DNA of 64,000 nucleotides from Bacteroidales bacterium (GTDB taxonomy: Bacteria; Bacteroidota; Bacteroidia; Bacteroidales; F082), in the NCBI GenBank assembly GCA_015493525.1, contig WGCY01000033.1, forward strand, positions 1-64,000, read 5' to 3'. The notes below the pieces were generated by a model. It did no database searches. It saw only the letters and a list, made by a program, of their open reading frames with translations, and was not told where the DNA came from. Shown here piece after piece: positions 1 to 8,506 of this stretch. The number at the start of each line of letters is the position of its first letter. Positions within the stretch are counted from its first letter, which is position 1. The translations under genes were made by a program, and so were the position numbers.

Positions 1-120
1 GAATTTGAAAACTTTGACGATAGATATATTGCTGATGTTCAACATAAAATAAACCGAAGACCAAGAGAAAAACTGGGGTTCAAATCCCCTAAAGATATTT
101 TCTTTAGTTTAGTAACCTGA
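1..120 (+). CDS. IS30-family transposase, C-terminal end (partial at window edge)
   Basis: Frame 1 is open from the first base to a TGA at 118-120 and encodes about 39 residues ending in SLVT. The stretch HKINRRPREKLGFKSPKDIF matches the conserved tail of IS30-family integrases (N-x-RPR-x-x-LG-[FY]-x-[TS]P-x-x-[IV]F), which lies just after the catalytic Glu of the DDE core. The catalytic residues themselves are outside the window. The element probably inserted upstream of the small gene at 239. Whether the full transposase is intact cannot be seen. Confidence 0.75.
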   Translation, partial: EFENFDDRYIADVQHKINRRPREKLGFKSPKDIFFSLVT

Positions 121-121
121 T

Positions 122-145
122 TTGTCGCATTTGTGGGTTGAAACT
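122..145. repeat. Probable right terminal inverted repeat of the IS30-type element
   Basis: Directly after the transposase stop lies TTGTCGCATTTGTGGGTTG followed by AAACT. Read on the minus strand it begins AGTTTCAACC and ends in GCGACAA, the general look of IS30-family ends in Bacteroidota. The left end is outside the window, so pairing of the two repeats cannot be checked. Confidence 0.45.
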
Positions 146-238
146 ACGAAGACAAAAACAAAAAAATATCTTTTGCTTTTGTAAGAAAAATTTGTCGATT
201 TTTGCGCTTTCAAAAACAAATGTAAAAAGTTAAATATT

Positions 239-424
239 ATGGAAAACAACAACGAAAAACATTGCCTTTTCTGCAAAAGGGATTCGGAACAGGTACCCTT
301 GGTCCAACTGGAATTTAAAAGTAAGCGTTACTGGATTTGCCCGCAGCATATTCCGGTGCTCATTCACGACCCATCGCAACTTGAGGGGATGTTGCCCAAT
401 GCCGAAAACATGCAGGCAGGATAA
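239..424 (+). CDS. Small zinc-ribbon-like protein, unknown function
   Basis: This 61-residue protein has a CLFC motif at residues 9-12 and a CPQH motif near residue 34, which together could bind one zinc ion. The middle (VQLEFKSKRYWICPQH) looks like a beta-hairpin ending in the second knuckle. There is no signal peptide or membrane segment, so it is probably cytoplasmic. It sits alone between the IS end and gldE, separated from gldE by about 180 bases with their own promoter. I do not recognise a named family. The paired CxxC and CxxH make a real gene more likely than chance. Confidence 0.6.
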   Translation: MENNNEKHCLFCKRDSEQVPLVQLEFKSKRYWICPQHIPVLIHDPSQLEGMLPNAENMQAG

Positions 425-566
425 ACTATACCCTTTTTAATTGAAAAGGTGCATTTTAGTAAAATTCCGGACAGGGAACCTGTCTTAATTGGTGGTATTC
501 GTAGAAAAAATTGTCTACCACTTAAAGGTAACACCCTGCTTTTTCTGTGGTAACACAATTCTTTTT

Positions 567-574
567 ACTTTTGT
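567..574 (+). promoter_or_regulatory. -7 box of gldE-gldD promoter
   Basis: TACTTTTG is a perfect match to the Bacteroidota -7 consensus TAnnTTTG and lies 29 bases before the TTG start codon of gldE. Confidence 0.45.
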
Positions 575-603
575 CGCCTAATTGTTGAACGAAATTCATT
601 GTT

Positions 604-1962
604 TTGGAAGAGATTGCCATAGATCCTGACCCTCACCTTTTGTCGGTAATGACCGGTAACTTTTATAAGGGCTTCCCGCCCGAAGCAATCATTACCCTGA
701 TTATATTGCTTATCATGCTCGTAGTATCCGGAATGATTTCAGGCTCGGAAACAGCTTTTTTTTCATTTCAGCCTGCCGATCTGGATAAGCTGAAAAAGAA
801 TCATGGCAAGAGGGGTAAGAAAGTGATTTCCCTGCGCAACAAACCCAAGGAGCTGTTGGCTACCATCCTGATTTCCAATAATTTTATCAATGTGGGGATT
901 GTGGTTATCTCCACCTATCTCACAACACTTTTATTCAACCTGAAAAATCATCCGGCCCTTACCTTTCTGGTTCAGATTGTCATTGTAACCTCATTTTTAT
1001 TGGTTTTCGGTGAGATACTTCCCAAAATTTATGCCAATAAAAAACCGGTCTATTTCTCCCTGATCATGGCAAATGTACTTGCCGTTTTGATGTGGTTTTT
1101 CAAACCGCTGAGCATGGTTCTTGTCGGTTCTACCACTTTTATCGACAAACGGCTGGTAACAAAGAAAGTTTCGGTAAGCATGAGCGAACTTTCCGATGCC
1201 ATCGATATGACTGTGGATGACTCCACACCCGAAGAAGAGAAAAAAATCTTAAAAAGTATCGCCACATTTGGTGAAAAGGAGGCCAGCGAGGTGATGCGCT
1301 CACGCGTTGATGTTACGGCCATTGACGACACAATGCCCTTTCACAAAGTGATAAGTATTGTAACCGAATCGGGGTACTCGCGTATCCCTGTTTACACGGA
1401 AAGCCTAGACCAGGTGCAGGGATTGCTGTACATCAAAGACCTGTTGCCACTGATTGATGAAGCAGAAAAACCGGATTGGAAACAGTTGGTACGCCCGGCT
1501 TTTTTTGTTCCCGAAAACAAAAAAATTAACACCCTCCTGCAGGAATTTAGGGAAAAGAAAATCCATATGGCCATTGTCGTGGATGAATATGGCGGAACAT
1601 CAGGCATTATTACCCTGGAAGACATCCTTGAGGAGATAGTGGGTGAAATAAGTGATGAATTTGATGTGGAAGATGATGCATTCCATTACAAAAAATTAAA
1701 TGCCTTCACCTATCTTTTTGATGCAAAAACCCCGTTGAACGATTTGTGTAAAATTTTGGAAGTTGATGATGATACATTTGACAACGCCCGGGGAGAGTCA
1801 GATTCACTCGGTGGACTGATTCTCGAGCTGGAAGGCAAGATTCCCCCGAAAGGAGAGAAAATAAAATACCGGCAGTTTACGTTTGAGATTATGGATGTTG
1901 ACAGGCGAAAAATCAATAAGATAAAGGTTACCTTTAAGCCAAAAGAGAAACATGAACAATAA
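604..1962 (+). CDS. gldE: Gliding motility protein GldE (CNNM/CorC-type membrane protein with CBS domains)
   Basis: The 452-residue product has an N-terminal DUF21/CNNM membrane domain (about residues 25-190, with the signature SGMISGSETAFFS), a pair of CBS domains (about 210-345) and a C-terminal CorC_HlyC domain (about 355-445). This order and length are typical of GldE, which is needed with GldD for gliding and type IX secretion in Flavobacterium. The chosen start is a TTG that gives an MEEIAIDPDPH N-terminus. The next ATG, at 649, would remove the DPDP segment that I recall near the start of GldE proteins. The 3' end overlaps gldD by 11 bases, so the two are co-transcribed. A general CorC-like ion transporter is the alternative reading, but the gldD neighbour argues for GldE. 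Confidence 0.9.
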   Translation: MEEIAIDPDPHLLSVMTGNFYKGFPPEAIITLIILLIMLVVSGMISGSETAFFSFQPADLDKLKKNHGKRGKKVISLRNKPKELLATILISNNFINVGIVVISTYLTTLLFNLKNHPALTFLVQIVIVTSFLLVFGEILPKIYANKKPVYFSLIMANVLAVLMWFFKPLSMVLVGSTTFIDKRLVTKKVSVSMSELSDAIDMTVDDSTPEEEKKILKSIATFGEKEASEVMRSRVDVTAIDDTMPFHKVISIVTESGYSRIPVYTESLDQVQGLLYIKDLLPLIDEAEKPDWKQLVRPAFFVPENKKINTLLQEFREKKIHMAIVVDEYGGTSGIITLEDILEEIVGEISDEFDVEDDAFHYKKLNAFTYLFDAKTPLNDLCKILEVDDDTFDNARGESDSLGGLILELEGKIPPKGEKIKYRQFTFEIMDVDRRKINKIKVTFKPKEKHEQ

Positions 1963-2566
1963 GATTTTCAGGATTTTCATTCTATTGCCCTTGCTATTTT
2001 GCTTTCTCCCATCCTGTAGTAGCCACTATACGCCCAAACCCCGTGGTTATTTTCGTATCGACCTGCCACAACACCAATACCAGCCATTCGACAGTACTTT
2101 TCCTTATCGCTTCGAATACCCTGTGTATGCCCGCATCACCGACGACCGCAACGCCCCTGAACAAAAATACTGGATAGACATTCGTTATCCCCGGTTCAAG
2201 GCCACCCTGCATATCAGTTACAAAGTCATCAACCACAACCTCAGGAAATACCTTGAAGATTCGCGCAAGCTGGTGGTCAAACACATTCCCAAAGCCAACG
2301 CCATCAACGACAGCCTGATTATTGACCCGCAACGAGATTTATATGGTATGTCGTACGATATTCGTGGAAGCGGTGTAGCTTCACCCTACCAGTTTATCCT
2401 GACCGACAGCAGCCGTAATTTTTTACGGGGCTCCCTCTATTTTTATGTATCTCCCAACAATGACTCGCTGGAGCCTGTGATTCAATTTATAAAAGATGAT
2501 ATTCGCCATCTTATCAGGACTTTCCATTGGAAAAACCAGCACATGCCGAATTTTAAAAATCATTGA
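1952..2566 (+). CDS. gldD: Gliding motility lipoprotein GldD
   Basis: The 204-residue protein starts with a lipoprotein signal peptide whose lipobox LPSC puts the lipidated cysteine at residue 22. It is followed by YTPKPRGYFRIDLP, the hallmark opening of GldD. The rest is a soluble domain with no further membrane segment, so it should be anchored to a membrane on the periplasmic face. GldD is essential for gliding and for type IX secretion in Flavobacterium, but its biochemical role is not known. It overlaps gldE by 11 bases, the same linked gldE-gldD order seen in other Bacteroidota. Confidence 0.9.
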   Translation: MNNKIFRIFILLPLLFCFLPSCSSHYTPKPRGYFRIDLPQHQYQPFDSTFPYRFEYPVYARITDDRNAPEQKYWIDIRYPRFKATLHISYKVINHNLRKYLEDSRKLVVKHIPKANAINDSLIIDPQRDLYGMSYDIRGSGVASPYQFILTDSSRNFLRGSLYFYVSPNNDSLEPVIQFIKDDIRHLIRTFHWKNQHMPNFKNH

Positions 2567-2718
2567 TTCGAATCGTGGGGAATAATTCCGGCACCTGAAA
2601 ATTATCGTTCTTATGGCCGGGATGGCCCAATTGGAATATGGCGTTGACAACTCGTCGCTTTCCGGACAGGGAAAACCAACAGCCAGCGTATTTTACCGTG
2701 TCAACTTTTTCTTTTTGT

Positions 2719-3297
2719 TTACTTATGTGTTTCTTTTACACGCATATCGCCCAGCAGCACATCCCAAAAACCAATCATCCGGCCCCCGATTTGTGTTTCT
2801 TTGCGCTTTACGTAAACCGTAATGTCTTTTTTGGTGGTATCCTGATACACGAGCCGGCCTTCTTTGTCATAGCCTTTGAACTTCTGGAAAACAGTAATTA
2901 CGCCCACATAAGTGCCATCAGGCTGCCGTTGCAGGTCGCTCACATAGTCAATCTTGTACCATTCAATTTCGACTTTGCTGTAATTGAGCCGCATGAGCCT
3001 TTCAAAGTATTTCCGAACGCCGTAATAGGCAATTTGTGGCCTGAGGAGGGAAGAAACACCAATTTCCGAACCCCGCATAAAAAGTTCGTCTGCCCGGTCG
3101 ATGACACGGTTAGCCTCACTCCATGGCGTATCTTTACTGCCAATAGTGGTGATATATTTGCTCAGGTCGCGGACTTTTTCCAGTGCCAGGCTGTCAATGG
3201 CTTGTTTTCTTTTCGGGTTGAGTGTTTCCTGCGCCGTGGCAGGGGTAACCATTATCAGGCCCAGCAAAAAAAGGAGAGAATAAGTGATGTTTTTCAT
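2719..3297 (-). CDS. Exported protein of unknown function
   Basis: A 192-residue protein with a clear Sec signal peptide (about residues 1-22, ending TPATAQ). The mature part is mixed alpha/beta with no cysteines or obvious catalytic motif and ends in a basic tail (MRVKETHK). A stretch near residues 130-165 (DGTYVGVITVFQKFKGYD) looks like the strands of a small beta-rich domain. It begins 5 bases after the stop of the lipoprotein gene upstream, so the two form an operon and probably act together in the envelope. I do not recognise the family. Confidence 0.65.
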   Translation of the reverse strand: MKNITYSLLFLLGLIMVTPATAQETLNPKRKQAIDSLALEKVRDLSKYITTIGSKDTPWSEANRVIDRADELFMRGSEIGVSSLLRPQIAYYGVRKYFERLMRLNYSKVEIEWYKIDYVSDLQRQPDGTYVGVITVFQKFKGYDKEGRLVYQDTTKKDITVYVKRKETQIGGRMIGFWDVLLGDMRVKETHK

Positions 3298-3302
3298 GGG
3301 GC

Positions 3303-3965
3303 TTATTTTTTAATGAGTTCTAATTCCGTAATTTTTCCTTCGGCATTCCTTTTCACAGAGTCAACGGCAAATTTGTAAGCCTTCATGTCTTTCAGGTAAT
3401 TCAAAAACCGGGATGCCGTGGTGGGCCTGTCGTAATCGTTTACGCCATCCACCCTGTCAATGATTATCAATACGGGCACATCGGGAGTGGCAAACAACTG
3501 AAGTGCCTGCTGAATGGCTTTGTCGGCATCTGCATAAGAACCGGCATTTGCAACCTTTAAAAAACCATTATTGACAACATCAAATTTTGCCTGTTCCGCC
3601 TGTTTTTTTGCCAATTCTTCTTTTCGCAGGCGTTCTTCCTCGGCTTTACGGGCGGCTTCGGCTTTATCCGTATTCAGTTTGTCTTCAACTTTCACAATCA
3701 GGTCTTTTACATCCTGGTCATCGATATTATATGATTTGATAACACCCAAACGTTTAAACTGCTCATCCAGTGTCCAGCCCGTTGTTCCGTTTAGCATGGC
3801 CGTAAGGTCTTTTTTGGCTTGTTGCACTTTGGTGTTATAAGCTGTGGCAGCCTGTTCTTTTGCCAGTTTTTTTTTGCTTTGGCAGGAAGAAAGCCCCCCG
3901 AATGTTATTGCTGCTATCAAAAAAATAGCCACAAACCGGGTTAATATCATCAGCTGTTTTCTCAT
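3303..3965 (-). CDS. Coiled-coil lipoprotein of unknown function
   Basis: Starting at the ATG that gives MRKQLMILTRF, the 220-residue product has a lipoprotein signal with the cleavage box LSSC (Cys28). A highly charged helical segment in the middle, about residues 98-128 (for example ARKAEEERLRKEELAKKQAE), is predicted coiled coil. The C-terminal 80 residues form a compact domain with VPVLIIIDRVDGVNDYDRPT, reminiscent of the nucleotide-free alpha/beta folds in other envelope proteins, but no family is clear. An in-frame upstream ATG at 4004 would add 13 residues before the signal peptide and is less likely. It is the first gene of a two-gene operon with the exported protein downstream. Confidence 0.7.
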   Translation of the reverse strand: MRKQLMILTRFVAIFLIAAITFGGLSSCQSKKKLAKEQAATAYNTKVQQAKKDLTAMLNGTTGWTLDEQFKRLGVIKSYNIDDQDVKDLIVKVEDKLNTDKAEAARKAEEERLRKEELAKKQAEQAKFDVVNNGFLKVANAGSYADADKAIQQALQLFATPDVPVLIIIDRVDGVNDYDRPTTASRFLNYLKDMKAYKFAVDSVKRNAEGKITELELIKK

Positions 3966-4138
3966 GTCGTTTTGGTTTAAATGATTTTTCCTTATGAGCC
4001 ACAAAAATATCTAAAAAATGTGAAAAATCTGTGTTAAATAGGTTTAAAATTGTGCATGTGGAAAATGACAGGATAATTTATTTTCTTATCCTCTTTCGTT
4101 TGCCCGTTCTTTGGAAATTGCTAATTTAGCCCGGTCGT

Positions 4139-5023
4139 ATGGCAGCAAAAGAAGACCGATATTACAAAAAGCGTGTAAACACGGCTTATTTCACATCCCT
4201 TGTGAGTATTATACTGGTATTGTTTACCTTGGGATTTCTCGGCTTGCTCGTTGTTCACGCAAAGATACTTTCAAATTACATCAAGGAAAACATCGGTTTT
4301 GAAATTATTATCAAACCGGGGGTCAAAGAAGCTGAAGTTTTTCGTTTGCAAAAGCATCTCGATACACGGGATTATGTGAAGAGTACGGAATACATTACCA
4401 AAAGTGAAGCTTTGAACAGGTTAAAGAAAAGTCTTGGTAATAATTTTGTCAATTTCTTTGGCAAGGGCGATAACCCGCTCCTTCCATCCATTGATGTCCG
4501 GTTCAATGCTGCCTGGGCCAACAACGACAGTATCTCTAAAATTGAACGGCAGCTTTTAAAAAAGCCTTTTATCAAAGAAGTTTATTACCAGAAATCGCTG
4601 GTGCAGGAGATTGACAGAAACCTGAATAAAATCACACTGGTATTGCTGGTTTTAAGTGCTGTTTTGTTGATAATTGCTGTTGCTTTGATGAACAACAGCA
4701 TTCGGCTGACTATTTATTCCAGGCGGTTTGTGATAAAAAGCATGCAACTGGTGGGTGCCACGCGCGGTTTTATCCGTCGCCCTTTTGTGTGGAAAGGGAT
4801 GTTACAGGGTTTCTACAGTGCTGTTATTTCACTTGTTTTGTTGACAGCCGTTTTGGCCATGGCACGTAGAAATATACCCGAACTGGCAGCCATTGAAAGC
4901 ACGCAAATGATAGCACTGGTTTATGCATTTGTTATCCTGCTCGGGATGGCGGTAACGGGCATTTCTACTTTCTTTTCCGTAAACCGTTATCTTGACATGA
5001 ACAAGCAAAAACTCTATTTTTAG
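4139..5023 (+). CDS. ftsX: Cell division protein FtsX
   Basis: The 294-residue membrane protein has the FtsX layout: a short basic N-terminus, one transmembrane helix (about residues 20-45), a periplasmic domain of about 110 residues, then three more helices (about 165-190, 225-245 and 260-282). The cytoplasmic loop contains RRFVIKSMQLVGATRGFIRRPF, the conserved coupling segment of FtsX (MxLVGAT...I..PF). FtsX pairs with the ATPase FtsE and signals to peptidoglycan hydrolases of the EnvC type during division. No ftsE is adjacent, but an EnvC-like gene lies in the window at 30163-31356. comF follows 23 bases downstream. Confidence 0.92.
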   Translation: MAAKEDRYYKKRVNTAYFTSLVSIILVLFTLGFLGLLVVHAKILSNYIKENIGFEIIIKPGVKEAEVFRLQKHLDTRDYVKSTEYITKSEALNRLKKSLGNNFVNFFGKGDNPLLPSIDVRFNAAWANNDSISKIERQLLKKPFIKEVYYQKSLVQEIDRNLNKITLVLLVLSAVLLIIAVALMNNSIRLTIYSRRFVIKSMQLVGATRGFIRRPFVWKGMLQGFYSAVISLVLLTAVLAMARRNIPELAAIESTQMIALVYAFVILLGMAVTGISTFFSVNRYLDMNKQKLYF

Positions 5024-5046
5024 GTCATTGTCCTAACTGTTTTTCT

Positions 5047-5751
5047 ATGTCCCTCAGATTATCTACATGGCGCGCTGATTTGCTGGGCCTGTTTTTCCCC
5101 AACAGTTGCCGGTTGTGTGGAAAAACCCTGCACCGGCAGGAAGAGGTTTTGTGCACAACCTGCCTTTATAAACTGGCTCGTACCAATTTTCAGGATGTCC
5201 AGGAAAATCCCGTAATGGAAATTTTCAACGGAAGGCTTCCGCTTTATTCAGCCACAGCTTTTTTGTTTTTCAGCAAAGGTGGCGGAACGCAAAAACTTAT
5301 CCACGGGTTAAAATATAAGGGCAAAAAAGAAATCGGGGCCTATCTTGGTAAAATGTTTGGCAAACAACTGGACAGCAGTTTGTTATTTCAATCCACAGAT
5401 GTTATTGTCCCCGTTCCCCTCCATCCCCGAAAAGAGCACAAACGGGGCTTTAACCAAAGCCTGGTAATTTGTGAGGGAATGGCTTCGCAAATGCATGCAC
5501 GGGTACATTCCGGCGTGCTTTACAGGAAAATCCATTCCTCTTCACAGACCAGGAAATCAAGGTATGAACGTTGGGAAAATGTAAAAGACATCTTTGAAAT
5601 AAAGAATGGCCGGCAGCTTAGCGGGAAGCATGTGCTCCTGGTGGACGATGTGATTACTACCGGGGCCACACTGGAGGCGTGTGGAAATAAGTTGTTGGAA
5701 ATTCCCGGTATCAGGCTGAGTGTTGCCTCACTGGCTTACGCACAGGGATAG
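5047..5751 (+). CDS. comF: ComF family phosphoribosyltransferase-like protein
   Basis: The 234-residue protein has an N-terminal zinc finger with four cysteines (C21, C24, C36, C39) and a C-terminal type I phosphoribosyltransferase fold with the PRPP-binding signature VLLVDDVITTGAT near residue 200. This is the ComF/GntX architecture. ComF proteins help in uptake or processing of single-stranded DNA in naturally competent bacteria, though a role outside transformation is possible. It follows ftsX on the same strand with a 23-base gap and probably shares its transcript. Confidence 0.88.
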   Translation: MSLRLSTWRADLLGLFFPNSCRLCGKTLHRQEEVLCTTCLYKLARTNFQDVQENPVMEIFNGRLPLYSATAFLFFSKGGGTQKLIHGLKYKGKKEIGAYLGKMFGKQLDSSLLFQSTDVIVPVPLHPRKEHKRGFNQSLVICEGMASQMHARVHSGVLYRKIHSSSQTRKSRYERWENVKDIFEIKNGRQLSGKHVLLVDDVITTGATLEACGNKLLEIPGIRLSVASLAYAQG

Positions 5752-5775
5752 CCCATGTCCGTTTCAGGGTTATGG

Positions 5776-6471
5776 CTATTGCCGTATTTTATCCCGGATA
5801 TAGTCGAGGGTAGTAGGAACGGTATCCTGTGGCCTTCCCAGTTTAATCATTTTCCGGTTGTACATTTTCCGGTTATGGATAAGCCTTCGCTGCATGACCG
5901 CTTTTTCGTTGAGCAGGTTGTACAACGATTGAATAGGGCTGAACAGCACAAAGCCCCCCTGTCGTTCTTTATACAAAAGCGGCCGTTTTTTCAAATCTTC
6001 CGTAATATCATAACTGCTTTGTGCCGGTTTCATATGGATGAGCATCTGTTTAAACGTTTCATAATCCCAGAAAGCGTGAATGACAATTTCGTGGATCAAA
6101 ACTGTGTCAAGGGCCATATGAAAGATAATGGGCTGCTTCAGGCGCAACAGGCTGTCTGTAACAGGGATAATCTCTGTAGTGTATCCCAGTGAAGAGAACA
6201 TAATGGAATCATGCCGCGCAACGGTTATGTAAAACCGGCCACTGGTGTCGCTAAAACTACCGAGATAATTGTCGCGGCTGAAAATCTGGGCATCTTCTAT
6301 GGGCTGCAAAGTATCACTGCTCATAAGTATGCCGTTAATCCCAACGATGCTGTCATCTTCTGCCTGGGCTTGTAATTTGTTGGGTGTTGTCAAAAAACAC
6401 AAAAGCACAAAAACAAGGGGGAAAAAAGTAAAAAAGGGCCTGATATCTCCTGATTTTATAAAAATTACCAT
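5776..6471 (-). CDS. Exported carboxypeptidase-like regulatory domain protein
   Basis: The start at 6471 gives a 231-residue protein with a hydrophobic signal segment ending near KLQAQA. An upstream start at 6537 is possible but would add 22 residues of no clear use. Residues about 43-125 form a CarboxypepD_reg-like beta-sandwich, seen as GINGILMSSDTLQPIEDAQI, then the turn with SFSDTSGRF, then ISF-like strands. Such domains are common in Bacteroidota outer-membrane and periplasmic proteins as the N-terminal plug extension of TonB-dependent receptors, but no barrel follows here. The C-terminal 100 residues are basic and helical. It is convergent with comF, with a 24-base gap. Confidence 0.75.
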   Translation of the reverse strand: MVIFIKSGDIRPFFTFFPLVFVLLCFLTTPNKLQAQAEDDSIVGINGILMSSDTLQPIEDAQIFSRDNYLGSFSDTSGRFYITVARHDSIMFSSLGYTTEIIPVTDSLLRLKQPIIFHMALDTVLIHEIVIHAFWDYETFKQMLIHMKPAQSSYDITEDLKKRPLLYKERQGGFVLFSPIQSLYNLLNEKAVMQRRLIHNRKMYNRKMIKLGRPQDTVPTTLDYIRDKIRQ

Positions 6472-6613
6472 GAAAATGTTTTGAAATACGAAGATATAAT
6501 TTATATTAGCAGATTGATAAAAAGACCGGCAAATCATTTCATAATATTTCTTAAATGTAAAAACACATCAACCGTATTTTTAGAAACAAATATTAGTCAT
6601 TAAATTACCTGCT

Positions 6614-8014
6614 ATGAAAAAATTTACTACCCGCAGTATCCTGGTTTCTTTCCTGATTTTGGTTTTCACGCTGAGTGTATCGGCCCAAAAACAGGATAAC
6701 AAGGACAAAAAAGAGGCAAAGAAAGAGCATTCCAAAAAGGAGCCTGCAAAGAAAAAAGAAAAAATTAAAAAAGGCTGGAACCTCGGTGCCCTTCCTGTTG
6801 TTTCTTTTGACAGTGATCTCGGTTTTGAATTCGGTGCGCTTATGAACCTTTATGATTACGGCGATGGGAGCAAATACCCGAATTTCCAGCAGTCGCTCTA
6901 TGCCGAAGTAAGCTTTTTCACCAAAGGGAGCGGTATTTTTCGGGTTAATTACGATACCCGGAAGCTGATAAAGGGAATGCGTGTTTTTGCCGATTTAAGT
7001 TATATGCCTGACCAGATTTATGCTTTTTACGGGTTTAACGGCTATGATGCCGTTTATCAGCCTACCTGGATAGAACCTGGTGATGCTGCTTACAAAACAA
7101 AAGTTTTTTACCGGTACAAACGCAAATTTTTCCGGGCCAAAATAGATTTTCGGGGAGATTTTAGCAACAACAAACTACATTGGGTAGCCGGTGTTGGTTT
7201 ATACAGCATCAAGGTTTTACCGGTGGACCTGGCACGGTTGAACAAAGGGAAAAAACCTTCCGATATACTTCCCGACACGGCCGGAATCTATGATAAGTAC
7301 CTTGATTGGGGGATAATTCCCCAAAATGAAAAAAATGGTGGCGTATTTACCGTCTTCAAAGCCGCTTTTGAATATGACAGCCGCGACAACGAGGCCAACC
7401 CCAGCAAAGGAATCTGGTTTGAAACGGTTTTGGCAGCAGCCCCCGGCTTTACTTCCAACATGGCTTCGGGTTTCTTAAAACTATCAATTACCCAACGGCA
7501 ATATATTACTTTGGCAAAAAACACCCTGTTCTTTGATTACCGCCTGGGTGCCCAGTTTACACTGGCCGGACACAGTCCGTTTTACGTTTCTCCGCTTTTC
7601 TTTTATGCCCATTCCACCAAAGCCTACAACGAAGTCCTGGGAGGAGGCGGAAGCCTGAGGGGTATTTTACGTAACCGCGTGGTCGGCGATGGCATAGCTT
7701 TCGGTAACTTTGAACTGCGCTGGAAATTTGTGCAGTTTACACTGGCCAACCAAAACTTTTATCTTGGTGTCAACATGTTCTTCGATACCGGCATGGTTAT
7801 CCAGAAAACGAATGTGGATACTAAAAATGTCCCCGCAGGCTCTGTTTACAGCGAATATTTTAAAACCGGTGCCGAAAAATTACATAACAGTGCCGGACTT
7901 GGTTTAAAGATAGCCATGAACGAGAACTTCATCGTTTCGGTTGACTATGGGAAAGCCTTTAATTACCAGGATGGTAACAGCGGGCTCTATATCGGACTGG
8001 GATATTTATTTTAA
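6614..8014 (+). CDS. Outer-membrane beta-barrel protein, BamA/TamA (Omp85) C-terminal type
   Basis: The 466-residue protein has a signal peptide (1-24, ending VSAQ), then a very lysine-rich linker (about 25-55), then a 16-strand-type barrel. The barrel shows Omp85 features: GGGGSLRG near residue 345 resembles the conserved loop of surface-antigen domains, and the last strand ends in LGYLF with a C-terminal aromatic residue. POTRA domains are absent, so it is a barrel-only member of the family common in Bacteroidota and not BamA itself. Substrate unknown. The lysine-rich linker may face the periplasm and bind peptidoglycan or lipid, which is inference. Confidence 0.8.
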   Translation: MKKFTTRSILVSFLILVFTLSVSAQKQDNKDKKEAKKEHSKKEPAKKKEKIKKGWNLGALPVVSFDSDLGFEFGALMNLYDYGDGSKYPNFQQSLYAEVSFFTKGSGIFRVNYDTRKLIKGMRVFADLSYMPDQIYAFYGFNGYDAVYQPTWIEPGDAAYKTKVFYRYKRKFFRAKIDFRGDFSNNKLHWVAGVGLYSIKVLPVDLARLNKGKKPSDILPDTAGIYDKYLDWGIIPQNEKNGGVFTVFKAAFEYDSRDNEANPSKGIWFETVLAAAPGFTSNMASGFLKLSITQRQYITLAKNTLFFDYRLGAQFTLAGHSPFYVSPLFFYAHSTKAYNEVLGGGGSLRGILRNRVVGDGIAFGNFELRWKFVQFTLANQNFYLGVNMFFDTGMVIQKTNVDTKNVPAGSVYSEYFKTGAEKLHNSAGLGLKIAMNENFIVSVDYGKAFNYQDGNSGLYIGLGYLF

Positions 8015-8032
8015 AAGATACTTCCGGATAGC

Positions 8033-8434
8033 TTAAAGCTTTTCAAAAGCTTCCCGTATCTTTAATGCAATCTCCTCAAATTCGGCTTCTTCAAGTTTGA
8101 GTTTGGGGAGTTTGAAGTCTATGTCGAAAAGGCCATCCAACGGGACGAGATGGATATGGGCGTGGGGCACTTCCAGCCCGATAACGGCCACACCGATACG
8201 TTTGCAGGGAATAACACTTTCGATGGCTTTGCCCACCTTTTTGGCAAAGGCAAAAAGGCCTTTGTAGAGTTCATCATCCAAATCGAAGATATAATCAACC
8301 TCTTTTTTGGGTATAACCAGTGTATGTCCTTTCTTCAAAGGGAAAATATCCAGGAAAGCATAATAATCTTCCGTTTCGGCTATTTTGTAGGAAGGAAGTT
8401 CCCCGTTGACGATTTTTGTGAAAATACTTGCCAT
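8033..8434 (-). CDS. HIT family nucleotide-binding hydrolase (HINT type)
   Basis: The start at 8434 gives a 133-residue protein that opens MASIFTKIVNGELPSY, the classic HIT N-terminus. The histidine triad is seen as HAHIHLVPL with H91, H93 and H95. The length is normal for Hint/PKCI-type hydrolases, which remove AMP or similar groups from nucleoside phosphoramidates. An in-frame upstream ATG at 8476 would add 14 residues that do not fit the family. It is convergent with the barrel gene and is followed upstream by greA on the same strand. Confidence 0.92.
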   Translation of the reverse strand: MASIFTKIVNGELPSYKIAETEDYYAFLDIFPLKKGHTLVIPKKEVDYIFDLDDELYKGLFAFAKKVGKAIESVIPCKRIGVAVIGLEVPHAHIHLVPLDGLFDIDFKLPKLKLEEAEFEEIALKIREAFEKL

Positions 8435-8506
8435 GTTATTTGTATTTGTTTCCACAAAACTACAAATATTCGGCAAAAGGTAATACCCTGAATTTCAGGC
8501 AGCCCT

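Noticed and set aside
74-90. tRNA T-arm-like sequence GGGGTTCAAATCCCC near the left edge
   Set aside because: It lies in frame inside the IS30 transposase tail (KLGFKSPK), and no acceptor stem, D-arm or anticodon arm can be built around it.
2613-3378. Plus-strand ORFs of 69 and 246 codons after gldD
   Set aside because: They lie opposite the exported protein and lipoprotein genes, which have clear signal peptides and tight operon spacing.
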